From contig SUXO01000023.1 of the NCBI GenBank assembly GCA_015060885.1, forward strand, positions 1-33,940: DNA of 33,940 nucleotides. Reading direction: 5' to 3'. Positions 1 to 6,610 of the stretch are shown here, one piece after another (within the stretch, counting starts at the first letter, position 1; every line of letters starts with the position of its first letter). The position numbers were made by a program, and so were the translations under genes. Under the pieces are notes generated by a model, which saw only the letters and a list, made by a program, of their open reading frames with translations, did not search any database and was not told the origin of the DNA. Origin of the DNA: Bacteroidales bacterium (GTDB taxonomy: Bacteria; Bacteroidota; Bacteroidia; Bacteroidales; Bacteroidaceae).

Positions 1-151
1 GGCGTTTTTGTTACTTTTTGAGCGACAAAAAGTAAATAAAGGAATTCAATGATAGAAAGAATTGCTCACGGGCCACCGAGGATTTAGGAGTGAGAAAGTT
101 TTATTCCCCCGACTTTTGCAGGTGAGCAGAAAAACAAGCCGCGCGTGGCAG
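1..151. other. Gene-free left edge with a hairpin
   Basis: No convincing coding sequence. Positions 11-20 and 26-35 form a perfect 10-bp inverted repeat (TTACTTTTTG / CAAAAAGTAA) around a 5-nt loop, AT-rich and without a clear T-run after it, so it may be a dispersed palindrome and not a terminator. On the minus strand, just past the stop of the TPR gene, a short GC-rich imperfect stem (138-149) is followed by TTGTTTTT, a weak terminator candidate for that gene. Confidence 0.4.
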
Positions 152-940
152 TTATCGGGGCGTTGACATAAGTTTAATTGCTTTGCGGCGGCTGCGCCGT
201 GCAGCATCGTCGCGCCCAAGCTCTTTAAGCAGTTCGGCCCGCAGAATGTGATAGTTGGCATTGTCGGCTACAAGCTCTATGGCTTTCTCAACATCCTGCA
301 ACGCAAGTTCGGGCTGTTTCTGTGCGCGTTCAATATTGCTGCGGGCAATGTAGTATTCGGGGTTGGAAGGGTTCTCCTCTATAAGCACTTCGAGCATCAT
401 AAGGGCTTCGTTTATGTTGCCCTCCTTTTCGTAGAGCAAGGCAAGCCCCAAGCGTGCATCCTTGTTATTGCCATCGGCCGAAATGAGTTTCAGGTAGTCG
501 ATTTTCCCCTCCTTGTAGTTGCCGGCAATGGTGTGGGCTGTGGCCCGCAGTTGCAGAATTTCCCTGTTCGCAGGCTCACGCGCCAGAATCTTGTCGTAAC
601 AAACGATGGCCTCTTTTGCGCTGTCGAGTTCGAGCAGTATATTGCCGCGTTGCGTGAGCAGGGCAATGGAGCTTGTATCCATTGCCAGCGCCTTTGCGTA
701 GCTCTCGGCAGCACTCTCCTTCTTGCCGCTCATACGTTGTGCGTATCCCAGGTTCGTGAGTGTATATATCTTTTCGCTCTTGTTCTCCGTGGCATTTGAG
801 GCTCGACGGAAGAGGTCGGCAGCTTCGGAGTATCTTTTATCTTCGAGGTGTTTTTTGCCTGCTTCCACCAGTTCGGCGTAGTCCTGTGCAAATCCTGCCT
901 GGACCATAGCGGCAAGCACTATTATTGCAGAAAATCTCAT
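152..940 (-). CDS. Secreted tetratricopeptide-repeat (TPR) protein
   Basis: 262 residues. The N-terminus (MRFSAIIVLAAMVQAGFAQ) is a typical signal peptide with cleavage after AQ, so the protein should be periplasmic or envelope-bound. The rest is tandem TPR helices, recognisable by repeated patterns such as NLGYAQRMSGKKESAAESY, AKEAIVCYDKILAREPAN and LALQDVEKAIEL. TPRs bind protein partners; no catalytic domain is visible. The frame stays open 15 codons further upstream (to 985), but that extension runs through the -7 promoter element at 964-971, so the ATG at 940 next to the signal peptide is preferred. It is the last gene of the left-hand minus-strand group and is separated from fucP by a strong hairpin, so it is probably transcribed alone. 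The specific role is unknown. Confidence 0.85.
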   Translation of the reverse strand: MRFSAIIVLAAMVQAGFAQDYAELVEAGKKHLEDKRYSEAADLFRRASNATENKSEKIYTLTNLGYAQRMSGKKESAAESYAKALAMDTSSIALLTQRGNILLELDSAKEAIVCYDKILAREPANREILQLRATAHTIAGNYKEGKIDYLKLISADGNNKDARLGLALLYEKEGNINEALMMLEVLIEENPSNPEYYIARSNIERAQKQPELALQDVEKAIELVADNANYHILRAELLKELGRDDAARRSRRKAIKLMSTPR

Positions 941-963
941 ATTGTCGTCATTTGTTTGCAACG

Positions 964-971
964 CGAAGATA
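964..971 (-). promoter_or_regulatory. -7 promoter element of the TPR gene
   Basis: Reads TATCTTCG on the minus strand, one base from the Bacteroidetes -7 consensus TAnnTTTG, 23 nt before the ATG. No clear TTTG -33 box at the expected distance. The same octamer lies upstream of three other units in this window. Confidence 0.5.
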
Positions 972-1007
972 CAACAATTTGCCATTAAAGGGTGTTAACG
1001 AAGCATA

Positions 1008-1047
1008 ATATTGCAAAAGGCCGCTTTATGGCGGCCTTTTGCAATAT
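1008..1047 (-). terminator. Strong hairpin terminator after fucP
   Basis: Perfect 17-bp inverted repeat (1008-1024 with 1031-1047), loop of 6 nt, with a GGCCGC core followed by TTTT on either strand. It starts 17 nt past the fucP stop codon and separates fucP from the TPR-gene promoter. Confidence 0.75.
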
Positions 1048-1063
1048 ATTTCCTTTTAATATA

Positions 1064-2380
1064 TCAGCTGTGTCTGAAACGGATGTTTGTTCTGTAACCA
1101 TAAACGGTTATTACCACAAAGCAGACAAGTGGCAGGGTGAACGACAGGTGTGTTGCGGGCAGGCCGGCGATGGTGCCCATATCTATCATTGCCGCCTGTA
1201 AGGGCGGCAATACAGAGCCTCCAAGAATAGCCATAATGAGGCCTGCGGCACCGAATTTTGCATCCTCGCCAAGTCCGCGTAGCGCAATGCCGTAAATGGT
1301 GGGGAACATAAGTGACATACAGGCCGAAATTGCGACAAGGCAGTATAGCCCGTAGACATTCTCGAAAATTATTACTCCTGTCGTGAAGATGCAACCGCCT
1401 ATCGCAAGTATGGTAAGCAGCAATCCCGGCTTTATGAAACGCAACAGGAATGTACATATAAAACGGCTGCAACAGAATATGACCATTGCGGCAATGTTGA
1501 ACTTCTGCGAGAGGATTTCGGCGGCTCTCTCCTCCATCCCTCCGAGCATAAAGATGTGTGTGCCATACTGTATGATAAAGGTCCAGCACATTGTCTGTGC
1601 ACCTACATAGAAGAATTGTGCGATAACGCCTTCGCGGTAGTTCTTTATTCTTGCAAGCCTTTTGAGTGTCGCACCCAGGTTTATGCTTGTATCCTTGTCG
1701 CCGTTCTTCGGCATACGGGTGAAGAGTATTAGCAGGAATATAACGGCGATGATTATTCCTATCGCAAGGTAGGGTGCAGTGAGAATGTCGAGGTCGGCCT
1801 CTTTGATGGCTTGGAACTCGGCATCGCCAAGCAAAGCTCTCTCGCTCGTGCTCAATGGGTTGAGCTTGGCCTGAATGAAATTCATCGCCACATACATTCC
1901 CATAAGCGAGCCTATGGGGTTGAATGCCTGTGCAAGGTTCAGCCGTTGTGTGGCGGTCTCTTCGCTACCCATCGAGAGAATGTATGGGTTAGCACTTGTT
2001 TCGAGGAACGACAAACCACAGGTGAGTATGAAGTAGGCCATAAGGAAAGGGAAGTAGGCTCCGCTCATCTTTGCAGGGAAGAAGAGCAATGCGCCCACTG
2101 CATACAGGGCAAGCCCAAGCAGAATACCGGCCTTGTAGGAGAATTTTCTTATGAAAATTGCTGCGGGCAGTGCCATCACAAAGTAACCGGCATAGAAGGC
2201 TACCTGCACCAGTGTACCCTCGGTAACGTTCATTCTGAAAATCTTTGAGAATGCCTTCACCATAGGGTGGGTGATGTCATTGGCAAAGCCCCAAAGGGCA
2301 AAACACGATGTAATGAGGATGAAAGGCAGCAGATAACTTGTTCCCTCTTTCGAGAGGATAGCAATGTTTTTCTTCTTCAT
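1064..2380 (-). CDS. fucP: FucP-like major facilitator sugar permease
   Basis: 438 residues, about 12 hydrophobic segments, matching the length of E. coli FucP (L-fucose:H+ symporter, inner membrane). Shared stretches recalled from E. coli FucP include SYKAGI (81-86), the LET-ANP motif (126-131), RLNLAQ-FN and ARI...AQF-YVGAQT-CW. Glu127 aligns with the functional E135 of E. coli, but the position of the proton-linked D46 holds His38 (ANDITHP here, ANNLNDI in E. coli), with an Asp three residues earlier. The transporter family is clear. Fucose as substrate is an inference, helped by the GH29 fucosidase at 16.8-18.1 kb; related hexose permeases of the same family are possible. The tRNA-Arg gene lies 43 nt upstream on the same strand and no separate promoter is evident. 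Confidence 0.85.
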   Translation of the reverse strand: MKKKNIAILSKEGTSYLLPFILITSCFALWGFANDITHPMVKAFSKIFRMNVTEGTLVQVAFYAGYFVMALPAAIFIRKFSYKAGILLGLALYAVGALLFFPAKMSGAYFPFLMAYFILTCGLSFLETSANPYILSMGSEETATQRLNLAQAFNPIGSLMGMYVAMNFIQAKLNPLSTSERALLGDAEFQAIKEADLDILTAPYLAIGIIIAVIFLLILFTRMPKNGDKDTSINLGATLKRLARIKNYREGVIAQFFYVGAQTMCWTFIIQYGTHIFMLGGMEERAAEILSQKFNIAAMVIFCCSRFICTFLLRFIKPGLLLTILAIGGCIFTTGVIIFENVYGLYCLVAISACMSLMFPTIYGIALRGLGEDAKFGAAGLIMAILGGSVLPPLQAAMIDMGTIAGLPATHLSFTLPLVCFVVITVYGYRTNIRFRHS

Positions 2381-2423
2381 TCTGTTGTTGTTTTGTGTGT
2401 GCGGTGTCTCCTTGCATCTGTTG

Positions 2424-2495
2424 TACCCCCGTTGGGAATCGAACCCAAATTTAAGGTTTAGGAAACCTTCGTTCTATCCGTTGAACTACAAGGGC
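2424..2495 (-). tRNA. tRNA-Arg (anticodon CCU)
   Basis: 72 nt forming a full cloverleaf: acceptor GCCCTTG/CGGGGGT, D arm GTTC/GAAC with GG in the loop, anticodon stem AAGGT/ACCTT around loop TTCCTAA (anticodon CCU, reads AGG), 4-nt variable region, T arm TTGGG/CCCAA with TTCGATT. The acceptor stem has three G-U pairs, including position 1-72. The discriminator is A and the following genomic bases are CAA, so the CCA end is not encoded and must be added by the CCA-adding enzyme found at 4.0-5.4 kb. Confidence 0.93.
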
Positions 2496-2521
2496 AAATG
2501 CTTTGTACTCGTTTGACTGCG

Positions 2522-2553
2522 CGAAGATAGGAAATTTATTCGCAATCGTCAAA
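2522..2553 (-). promoter_or_regulatory. Promoter of tRNA-Arg (probably also fucP)
   Basis: Minus-strand -33 box TTTG (2550-2553), 20-nt spacer, -7 box TATCTTCG (2522-2529), 26 nt before the mature tRNA. This is the best two-box match of the TATCTTCG group in the window. Confidence 0.65.
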
Positions 2554-2618
2554 TATGGGATTGCCAAATTATCTTTTTCCACTGTTTTTTGGTTGATATG
2601 GCAAGTTTCGGCCGGCGC

Positions 2619-3884
2619 CTATTCGTTTATGGGCTTTGTGGAGAACTCCATACCGCAGCCGGTGGCTCTTTGCAATTCCACCCAGCTGACAGCCTTGTTG
2701 AACAGTGACTCTATGTAGCTGTCGCTCATTTCATTCTGCCTGCGTTCAATGGAGATGTAGTCGAGGAATGATATTTCGCCCATCTCGTAGGCTTTTCTCT
2801 TGTTTGCCACAATCTCGCTCATCTCCTTTACCATCTGCTGCGTAAAGGTCTTTGTCTGCATTATGGCATAAAGATACTCGTTGTAGGCCTCCTTTACCTC
2901 GCTTTGTACCACAAGGGTGGCGTTCTCGGCCTCTTGCAGAGCCTGTTGCACCCGAAGGCGGTCGGCAGTGCGTGCTCCTTTGTTGAGGTTCGACAATTTG
3001 AGTGGCACGGCAATGCCGGCCTTCACGGTGGTGAATGAGGGGTCGAACGGCTCCTCGGCGCGGGCACCGCGGTTGTAGGTCGCGCCCACCTTTATGTCTA
3101 TATCGGTACGTCGTTGTGCGGCATTGAATTTGCGTGCAGCCTCGGCAATGTCCACGCGGCACAATGCAGCTTGCAGGTCGGCGCGGTTGGCTGTGGCACG
3201 TTCAATGTAGGTGTCGACGGGGTAGAGCGGCTCTTCGGTTTCAAGTGTGCCGGCTCCTCTAATCTCCTCGGCATTGTCAAGGTTGCCCATATAATAGCCG
3301 AGTCTTATTGCTGTACTGCGCACAGCTGCATCGGCTGCAAGACGGTTGTTGCGGGCAAGGCCTGCTGCCATGCGGCTGTCGAGCCAGTCGGCCTTTGCAA
3401 TGTCACCTTTTGCATATCGCACGCTGTCGTTGTGTGCAACACCGGAAAGGTCCTTTTCATCGTCGGCTGCAATCTGCTGTTTTGCAATGGCTTTAAGGTG
3501 TTCAAGATAGGCAATGGTGGCATCGGCACGGAAGTTGCGCATATACTCCTCGAACAGTGCGGTTGTTTCTCGTTGCTCCTGTTTGGCAACCGCTATGCGT
3601 CCGCTTCTTACACCGAACGTGAATGTACGGCTCAACTCTCCTTCAATGGCATATCCCAGTTTCTTGTCCCAGTTCTCGTTACTGCTGTATGTGATGCCGA
3701 GTGTAGGGTTGTTGTGTATCTTCGATGCCTTTACGTTGGCTGTGGCAATCTCAATGTTGAGCCTTTGTGCAGTGAGTGCAATGTTGTTGGTGAGTACCTT
3801 TTCCATATACTCCCCATAGGATATTTGCTGTGCCTGTGCAACAGTTGCGGCTATTGCCAGAATTGCTGTAAGTATGTTCTTCAT
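2619..3884 (-). CDS. TolC-family outer-membrane efflux protein
   Basis: 421 residues. Signal peptide MKNILTAILAIAATVAQAQ, then the long amphipathic helical pattern of the TolC/OEP family in two homologous halves (the first around residues 20-200, including ALTAQRLNIEIATANVKASK; the second around 225-410, including AVPLKLSNLNKG and the helix AYEMGEISFLDYISIERRQ). Family members trimerise to form a channel across the outer membrane and periplasm and work with an inner-membrane pump and a periplasmic adaptor. Neither partner is encoded next to it, so it may serve pumps encoded elsewhere; small TolC-like proteins of heavy-metal (CusC/CzcC-type) systems are the closest guess. Gap to the upstream cca gene is 107 nt. 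Confidence 0.85.
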   Translation of the reverse strand: MKNILTAILAIAATVAQAQQISYGEYMEKVLTNNIALTAQRLNIEIATANVKASKIHNNPTLGITYSSNENWDKKLGYAIEGELSRTFTFGVRSGRIAVAKQEQRETTALFEEYMRNFRADATIAYLEHLKAIAKQQIAADDEKDLSGVAHNDSVRYAKGDIAKADWLDSRMAAGLARNNRLAADAAVRSTAIRLGYYMGNLDNAEEIRGAGTLETEEPLYPVDTYIERATANRADLQAALCRVDIAEAARKFNAAQRRTDIDIKVGATYNRGARAEEPFDPSFTTVKAGIAVPLKLSNLNKGARTADRLRVQQALQEAENATLVVQSEVKEAYNEYLYAIMQTKTFTQQMVKEMSEIVANKRKAYEMGEISFLDYISIERRQNEMSDSYIESLFNKAVSWVELQRATGCGMEFSTKPINE

Positions 3885-3942
3885 TTGCTGTGCGATGGGG
3901 TTCTTGCCTGCAACATCGTTGTCGCAGGGTGTTTGCCGTGTG

Positions 3943-3950
3943 CGAATTTA
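3943..3950 (-). promoter_or_regulatory. Possible -7 element of the tolC-like gene
   Basis: TAAATTCG on the minus strand, followed by C as in the TATCTTCGC elements, 58 nt before the ATG of the TolC-family gene. No TTTG box at the proper spacing, so the call is weak. Confidence 0.3.
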
Positions 3951-3991
3951 GCGTAATTTTCTTGCAAACGGATTGCAATGTTGTTCGCGGC

Positions 3992-5425
3992 CTACTCCTG
4001 TGGTGTGTAACCCATTTTAGCTGCTTGCTCAATGAGATAGTTGCGTGCAGCCTCGTACTCGTTAGGTATGATGCCGTCGAGAATGGCATCCTTTACCAGG
4101 CTTTTCAGACGACCCACAGTGTCGCAAGGAGGCAATGCGAAGAGCCGCATTATTTCGCCACCGTCCACGGGCGGCTGGAAATTGCGTATGCGGTCTTTCT
4201 CCTCAATGTCTTTGAGCTTCTGGCGCACTATGCTGAAATTGTTGAGGAACTGTTTCTTGCGTTGTTCGTTCTTCGATGTTATGTCGGCCTCGCACAGGAG
4301 CATCAGGTCGTCGATGTCGTCGCCGGCATCGAATAGCAGACGGCGCACTGCCGAGTCGGTTACAATATCGTCGGCAATGGCAATGGGGCGCATATGCAGG
4401 CCCACAAGCTTGGCAACGTAACGCATCTTCTCGTTCTGCGGCATCTTGAACTCCTTGAATATGTGCGCGGTCATCTTCTCGCCCACGAAGTTGTGGTTGT
4501 GGAAGGTCCATTTGAGTATGGGGTCCCAGCGTTTGGTCTTTGGCTTGCCTATGTCGTGCAGCAGTGCTGCCCAGCGCAACCACAGGTTATCGCTTTTCCT
4601 GGCCACATTGTCGAGCACCTCCAAGGTGTGGTAGAACATCTCCTTGTGCCCGTAACCGTTTCTTGTTTCCACACCCTGCATTGCTGTAAGCTGCGGGAAA
4701 ATGAGTTCAAGCAGTCCGCAGCGGTCGAGTTCTATAAATCCCTTTGAGGGGGTGGGCGAGAGGAGTATCTTGTTCAGTTCCTCGTTTATCCTTTCGCGCG
4801 AGATTATTTTTATCCGTTCCCTGTTTTCGCACAGGGCATCGAAGGTTTCGTCTTCAATGTAGAAGTTCAGTTGGGTGGCAAAACGTATGCAGCGCATCAT
4901 ACGTAAAGGGTCGTCGCTGAATGTGATGCCGGGTTCCAGAGGGGTGCGTATTATGCGGTCTTCAAGGTCGAGCATGCCATCGAACGGGTCGACAAGTTCG
5001 CCGAACCTTTTGCTGTTGAGGCATATCGCCATTGCATTTATTGTGAAGTCGCGGCGGTTCTGGTCATCTTCCAAAGTGCCATCCTCAACGATGGGGTTGC
5101 GTGAGTCGTGGCTGTACGACTCACGGCGGGCACCCACAAATTCAATCTCGTGCCCCTTGTACTTTACCTGTGCCGTGCCGAAGTTTGCATAAACCGCAAC
5201 GTGTGCCCCCTTGCCCAGTTTCTTGCCGAAGGCGCGGGCCATTTCGATACCTTTCCCCACCACCACGACATCAATGTCGGTCGATGGTCTTTCAAGGAAT
5301 ATGTCGCGAACATATCCCCCCACCACATAGCACTCCATCCCAAGTTCATCGGCGGTTTCCGATATCTTGCGGAAGATGGGCGTGTCGAGCAGTTTGCAAA
5401 GTTCTTCTTTCGTGGGTTTATACAT
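3992..5425 (-). CDS. cca: CCA-adding tRNA nucleotidyltransferase with HD domain
   Basis: 477 residues. Class II nucleotidyltransferase fold: GGYVRD at 36-41, metal-binding D50 and D52 in STDID, RRDFTINAMA at 124-133, and DDPLRMMRCIRFA at 171-183. An HD phosphohydrolase-type domain follows (LLHDIGKPKTK, H290-D291). The enzyme adds or repairs the CCA end of tRNA; without tests a poly(A) polymerase role cannot be fully excluded, since the families share motifs. The frame is open 24 codons upstream (to 5497), but the -7 promoter box at 5455-5462 falls inside that extension, so ATG 5425 is preferred and gives the usual family length. The tRNA-Arg gene nearby lacks an encoded CCA, consistent with need for this enzyme. 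Confidence 0.93.
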   Translation of the reverse strand: MYKPTKEELCKLLDTPIFRKISETADELGMECYVVGGYVRDIFLERPSTDIDVVVVGKGIEMARAFGKKLGKGAHVAVYANFGTAQVKYKGHEIEFVGARRESYSHDSRNPIVEDGTLEDDQNRRDFTINAMAICLNSKRFGELVDPFDGMLDLEDRIIRTPLEPGITFSDDPLRMMRCIRFATQLNFYIEDETFDALCENRERIKIISRERINEELNKILLSPTPSKGFIELDRCGLLELIFPQLTAMQGVETRNGYGHKEMFYHTLEVLDNVARKSDNLWLRWAALLHDIGKPKTKRWDPILKWTFHNHNFVGEKMTAHIFKEFKMPQNEKMRYVAKLVGLHMRPIAIADDIVTDSAVRRLLFDAGDDIDDLMLLCEADITSKNEQRKKQFLNNFSIVRQKLKDIEEKDRIRNFQPPVDGGEIMRLFALPPCDTVGRLKSLVKDAILDGIIPNEYEAARNYLIEQAAKMGYTPQE

Positions 5426-5454
5426 AATTATATAGGCTCTTTCGTTTTGTTGTG

Positions 5455-5486
5455 CGAAGATACCTATTTTTGCCGTATTTATGAAA
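5455..5486 (-). promoter_or_regulatory. Promoter of cca
   Basis: -7 box TATCTTCG at 5455-5462 and TTTC (one base from the TTTG -33 box) at 5483-5486 on the minus strand, 20-nt spacer. The start codon follows 29 nt after the -7 box. Confidence 0.5.
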
Positions 5487-5547
5487 TCGGCTATCATAAA
5501 AAAATATTATTCGGCATCGGCAGCAGTGGTAATTTTTGAAAAAGTGT

Positions 5548-5555
5548 TATATTCG
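5548..5555 (+). promoter_or_regulatory. -7 element of the lipoprotein gene
   Basis: TATATTCG, one base from TAnnTTTG, followed by CC, 21 nt before the ATG at 5577. It makes the cca/lipoprotein gap a divergent promoter region. No well-spaced -33 box. Confidence 0.4.
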
Positions 5556-5576
5556 CCACCAATAAAATAAAGAACT

Positions 5577-6419
5577 ATGAAAAAGAGATATCTATTTCCG
5601 GCCGTAGCAGCCCTGTTGCTTGCTGCCTCTTGCGGAGAGTCGGCCGACAGCAAGGCCGGCCGTCTGTTACAGGAGGCCACTGCTGCCTTTTCGGCAGGTG
5701 AGTACCAGAGTGCAAAAATATTGATAGACAGTATAAGGAACAGCTACCCCAAAGCGTTCGATGCCCGCCGCGGAGCTCTTGAACTTATGCGCGAGGTGGA
5801 GCTTGCCGAGCAGCAGCGTACCCTCGACTATTGCAACGAAATGATAGCATCGCTGTCGGCACAACGTGACAGTCTGTTGCCCTCATTTGAATTTGAGAAG
5901 AACAGCCGTTACCAGGACGAAGGCTCCTACATTGCTCCTTCACAAGCCAATCGTGTGAATGTATTCAATTCTTTGTTGCGTGCCCGCGTAACCGAGAGCG
6001 GCGTACTCTATCTCACATCGCTCTATCGTGGCAAGAAAATATCCCACGCATCGGTCAAGGTGTTGTCGGGCGATAGTTATGCTTCTTGTGATAAACCCTT
6101 CTCGTCGCACACCTACCGCAATCTCGGCATAAACAACGAAAGGCTCGACTTTATCTATGGCGAGGATGGCGGGATGGTCGACTACATTTCGTCAGCCACC
6201 GGCTCCATTACCGTGCAGTTGACCGGTGCCGAGGGTTCCCATAAATATACTCTACGCAAGGAGGATGCCAAAGCCATAGCCGATGTCGCTTCTCTTGCGC
6301 GCATACTGAAATCCATTGCCGGTTTCCGCGAAATGGCAGCCGAGGCAGAGCGTCACATCGATTTTGTTAAAAAGACGCGCGAACGCTTTTCGTCCGATAC
6401 GTTAAAGAGTGAACAGTAA
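5577..6419 (+). CDS. Envelope lipoprotein of unknown function
   Basis: 280 residues. Signal peptide with lipobox LAAS-C (Cys19), so a lipid-anchored protein. Residues about 25-65 (AGRLLQEATAAFSAGEYQSAKILIDSIRNSYP) resemble one TPR-like helical hairpin; residues about 75-100 are a charged, probably coiled-coil helix; the middle contains beta-rich sequence (VLYLTSLYRGKKISHASVKV...) and the C-terminus is again helical and charged. I do not recognise a named family. The residues after the Cys (GESADSK) carry only one early acidic residue, so surface export by a Bacteroidetes lipoprotein export signal is not obvious. It is transcribed alone, divergent from cca and convergent with sprA. Confidence 0.8.
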   Translation: MKKRYLFPAVAALLLAASCGESADSKAGRLLQEATAAFSAGEYQSAKILIDSIRNSYPKAFDARRGALELMREVELAEQQRTLDYCNEMIASLSAQRDSLLPSFEFEKNSRYQDEGSYIAPSQANRVNVFNSLLRARVTESGVLYLTSLYRGKKISHASVKVLSGDSYASCDKPFSSHTYRNLGINNERLDFIYGEDGGMVDYISSATGSITVQLTGAEGSHKYTLRKEDAKAIADVASLARILKSIAGFREMAAEAERHIDFVKKTRERFSSDTLKSEQ

Positions 6420-6452
6420 TAGGAATTCTACATACTGCATCAAAGGCTGACT

Positions 6453-6560
6453 AAAAAGGCTCTTTTGTTGTTACGCTTGACCGAAAAATACTCATTTACG
6501 CTAAGTAAACTGCGTTTTTTCGGGCTTCGCAAGCCTAAAAATAGCTCTTTTTATCCAACC
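6453..6560 (+). repeat. Palindrome cluster after the lipoprotein gene
   Basis: Contains an imperfect hairpin at 6481-6523 (outer 8 bp CCGAAAAA/TTTTTTCGG, internal loop, inner 5 bp TTTAC/GTAAA around GCTAA), a small hairpin GGCTT-CGC-AAGCC at 6523-6535, and flanking near-direct repeats AAAAAGGCTCTTTT and AAAATAGCTCTTTTT. It may end lipoprotein transcription or be a dispersed palindromic repeat. Copies elsewhere cannot be tested from this window. Confidence 0.4.
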
Positions 6561-6571
6561 TCCCTACAAAC

Positions 6572-6604
6572 GTGGGTGACCCATTTCACTTTTGGGTCAC
6601 CCAC
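6572..6604. terminator. Convergent hairpin between lipoprotein gene and sprA
   Basis: Perfect 12-bp inverted repeat GTGGGTGACCCA / TGGGTCACCCAC with a 9-nt loop, ending 7 nt before the sprA stop codon (minus strand). T-rich sequence flanks the plus side only weakly. Placed between two converging genes, it probably acts in both directions. Confidence 0.65.
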
Positions 6605-6610
6605 TTGATT

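Noticed and set aside
248-799. Plus-strand ORF of 183 codons opposite the TPR gene
   Set aside because: Cys/Val-rich translation without family features, fully antisense to a clear TPR protein with signal peptide and promoter.
2503-2718. Small plus-strand ORF of 71 codons
   Set aside because: Overlaps the tRNA promoter and the antisense of the TolC-family gene end; no protein features.
3114-3956. Plus-strand ORF of 280 codons opposite the TolC-family gene
   Set aside because: Composition (very high Cys, Val, Gly) is that of an antisense shadow; the minus-strand frame has a signal peptide and OEP repeats.
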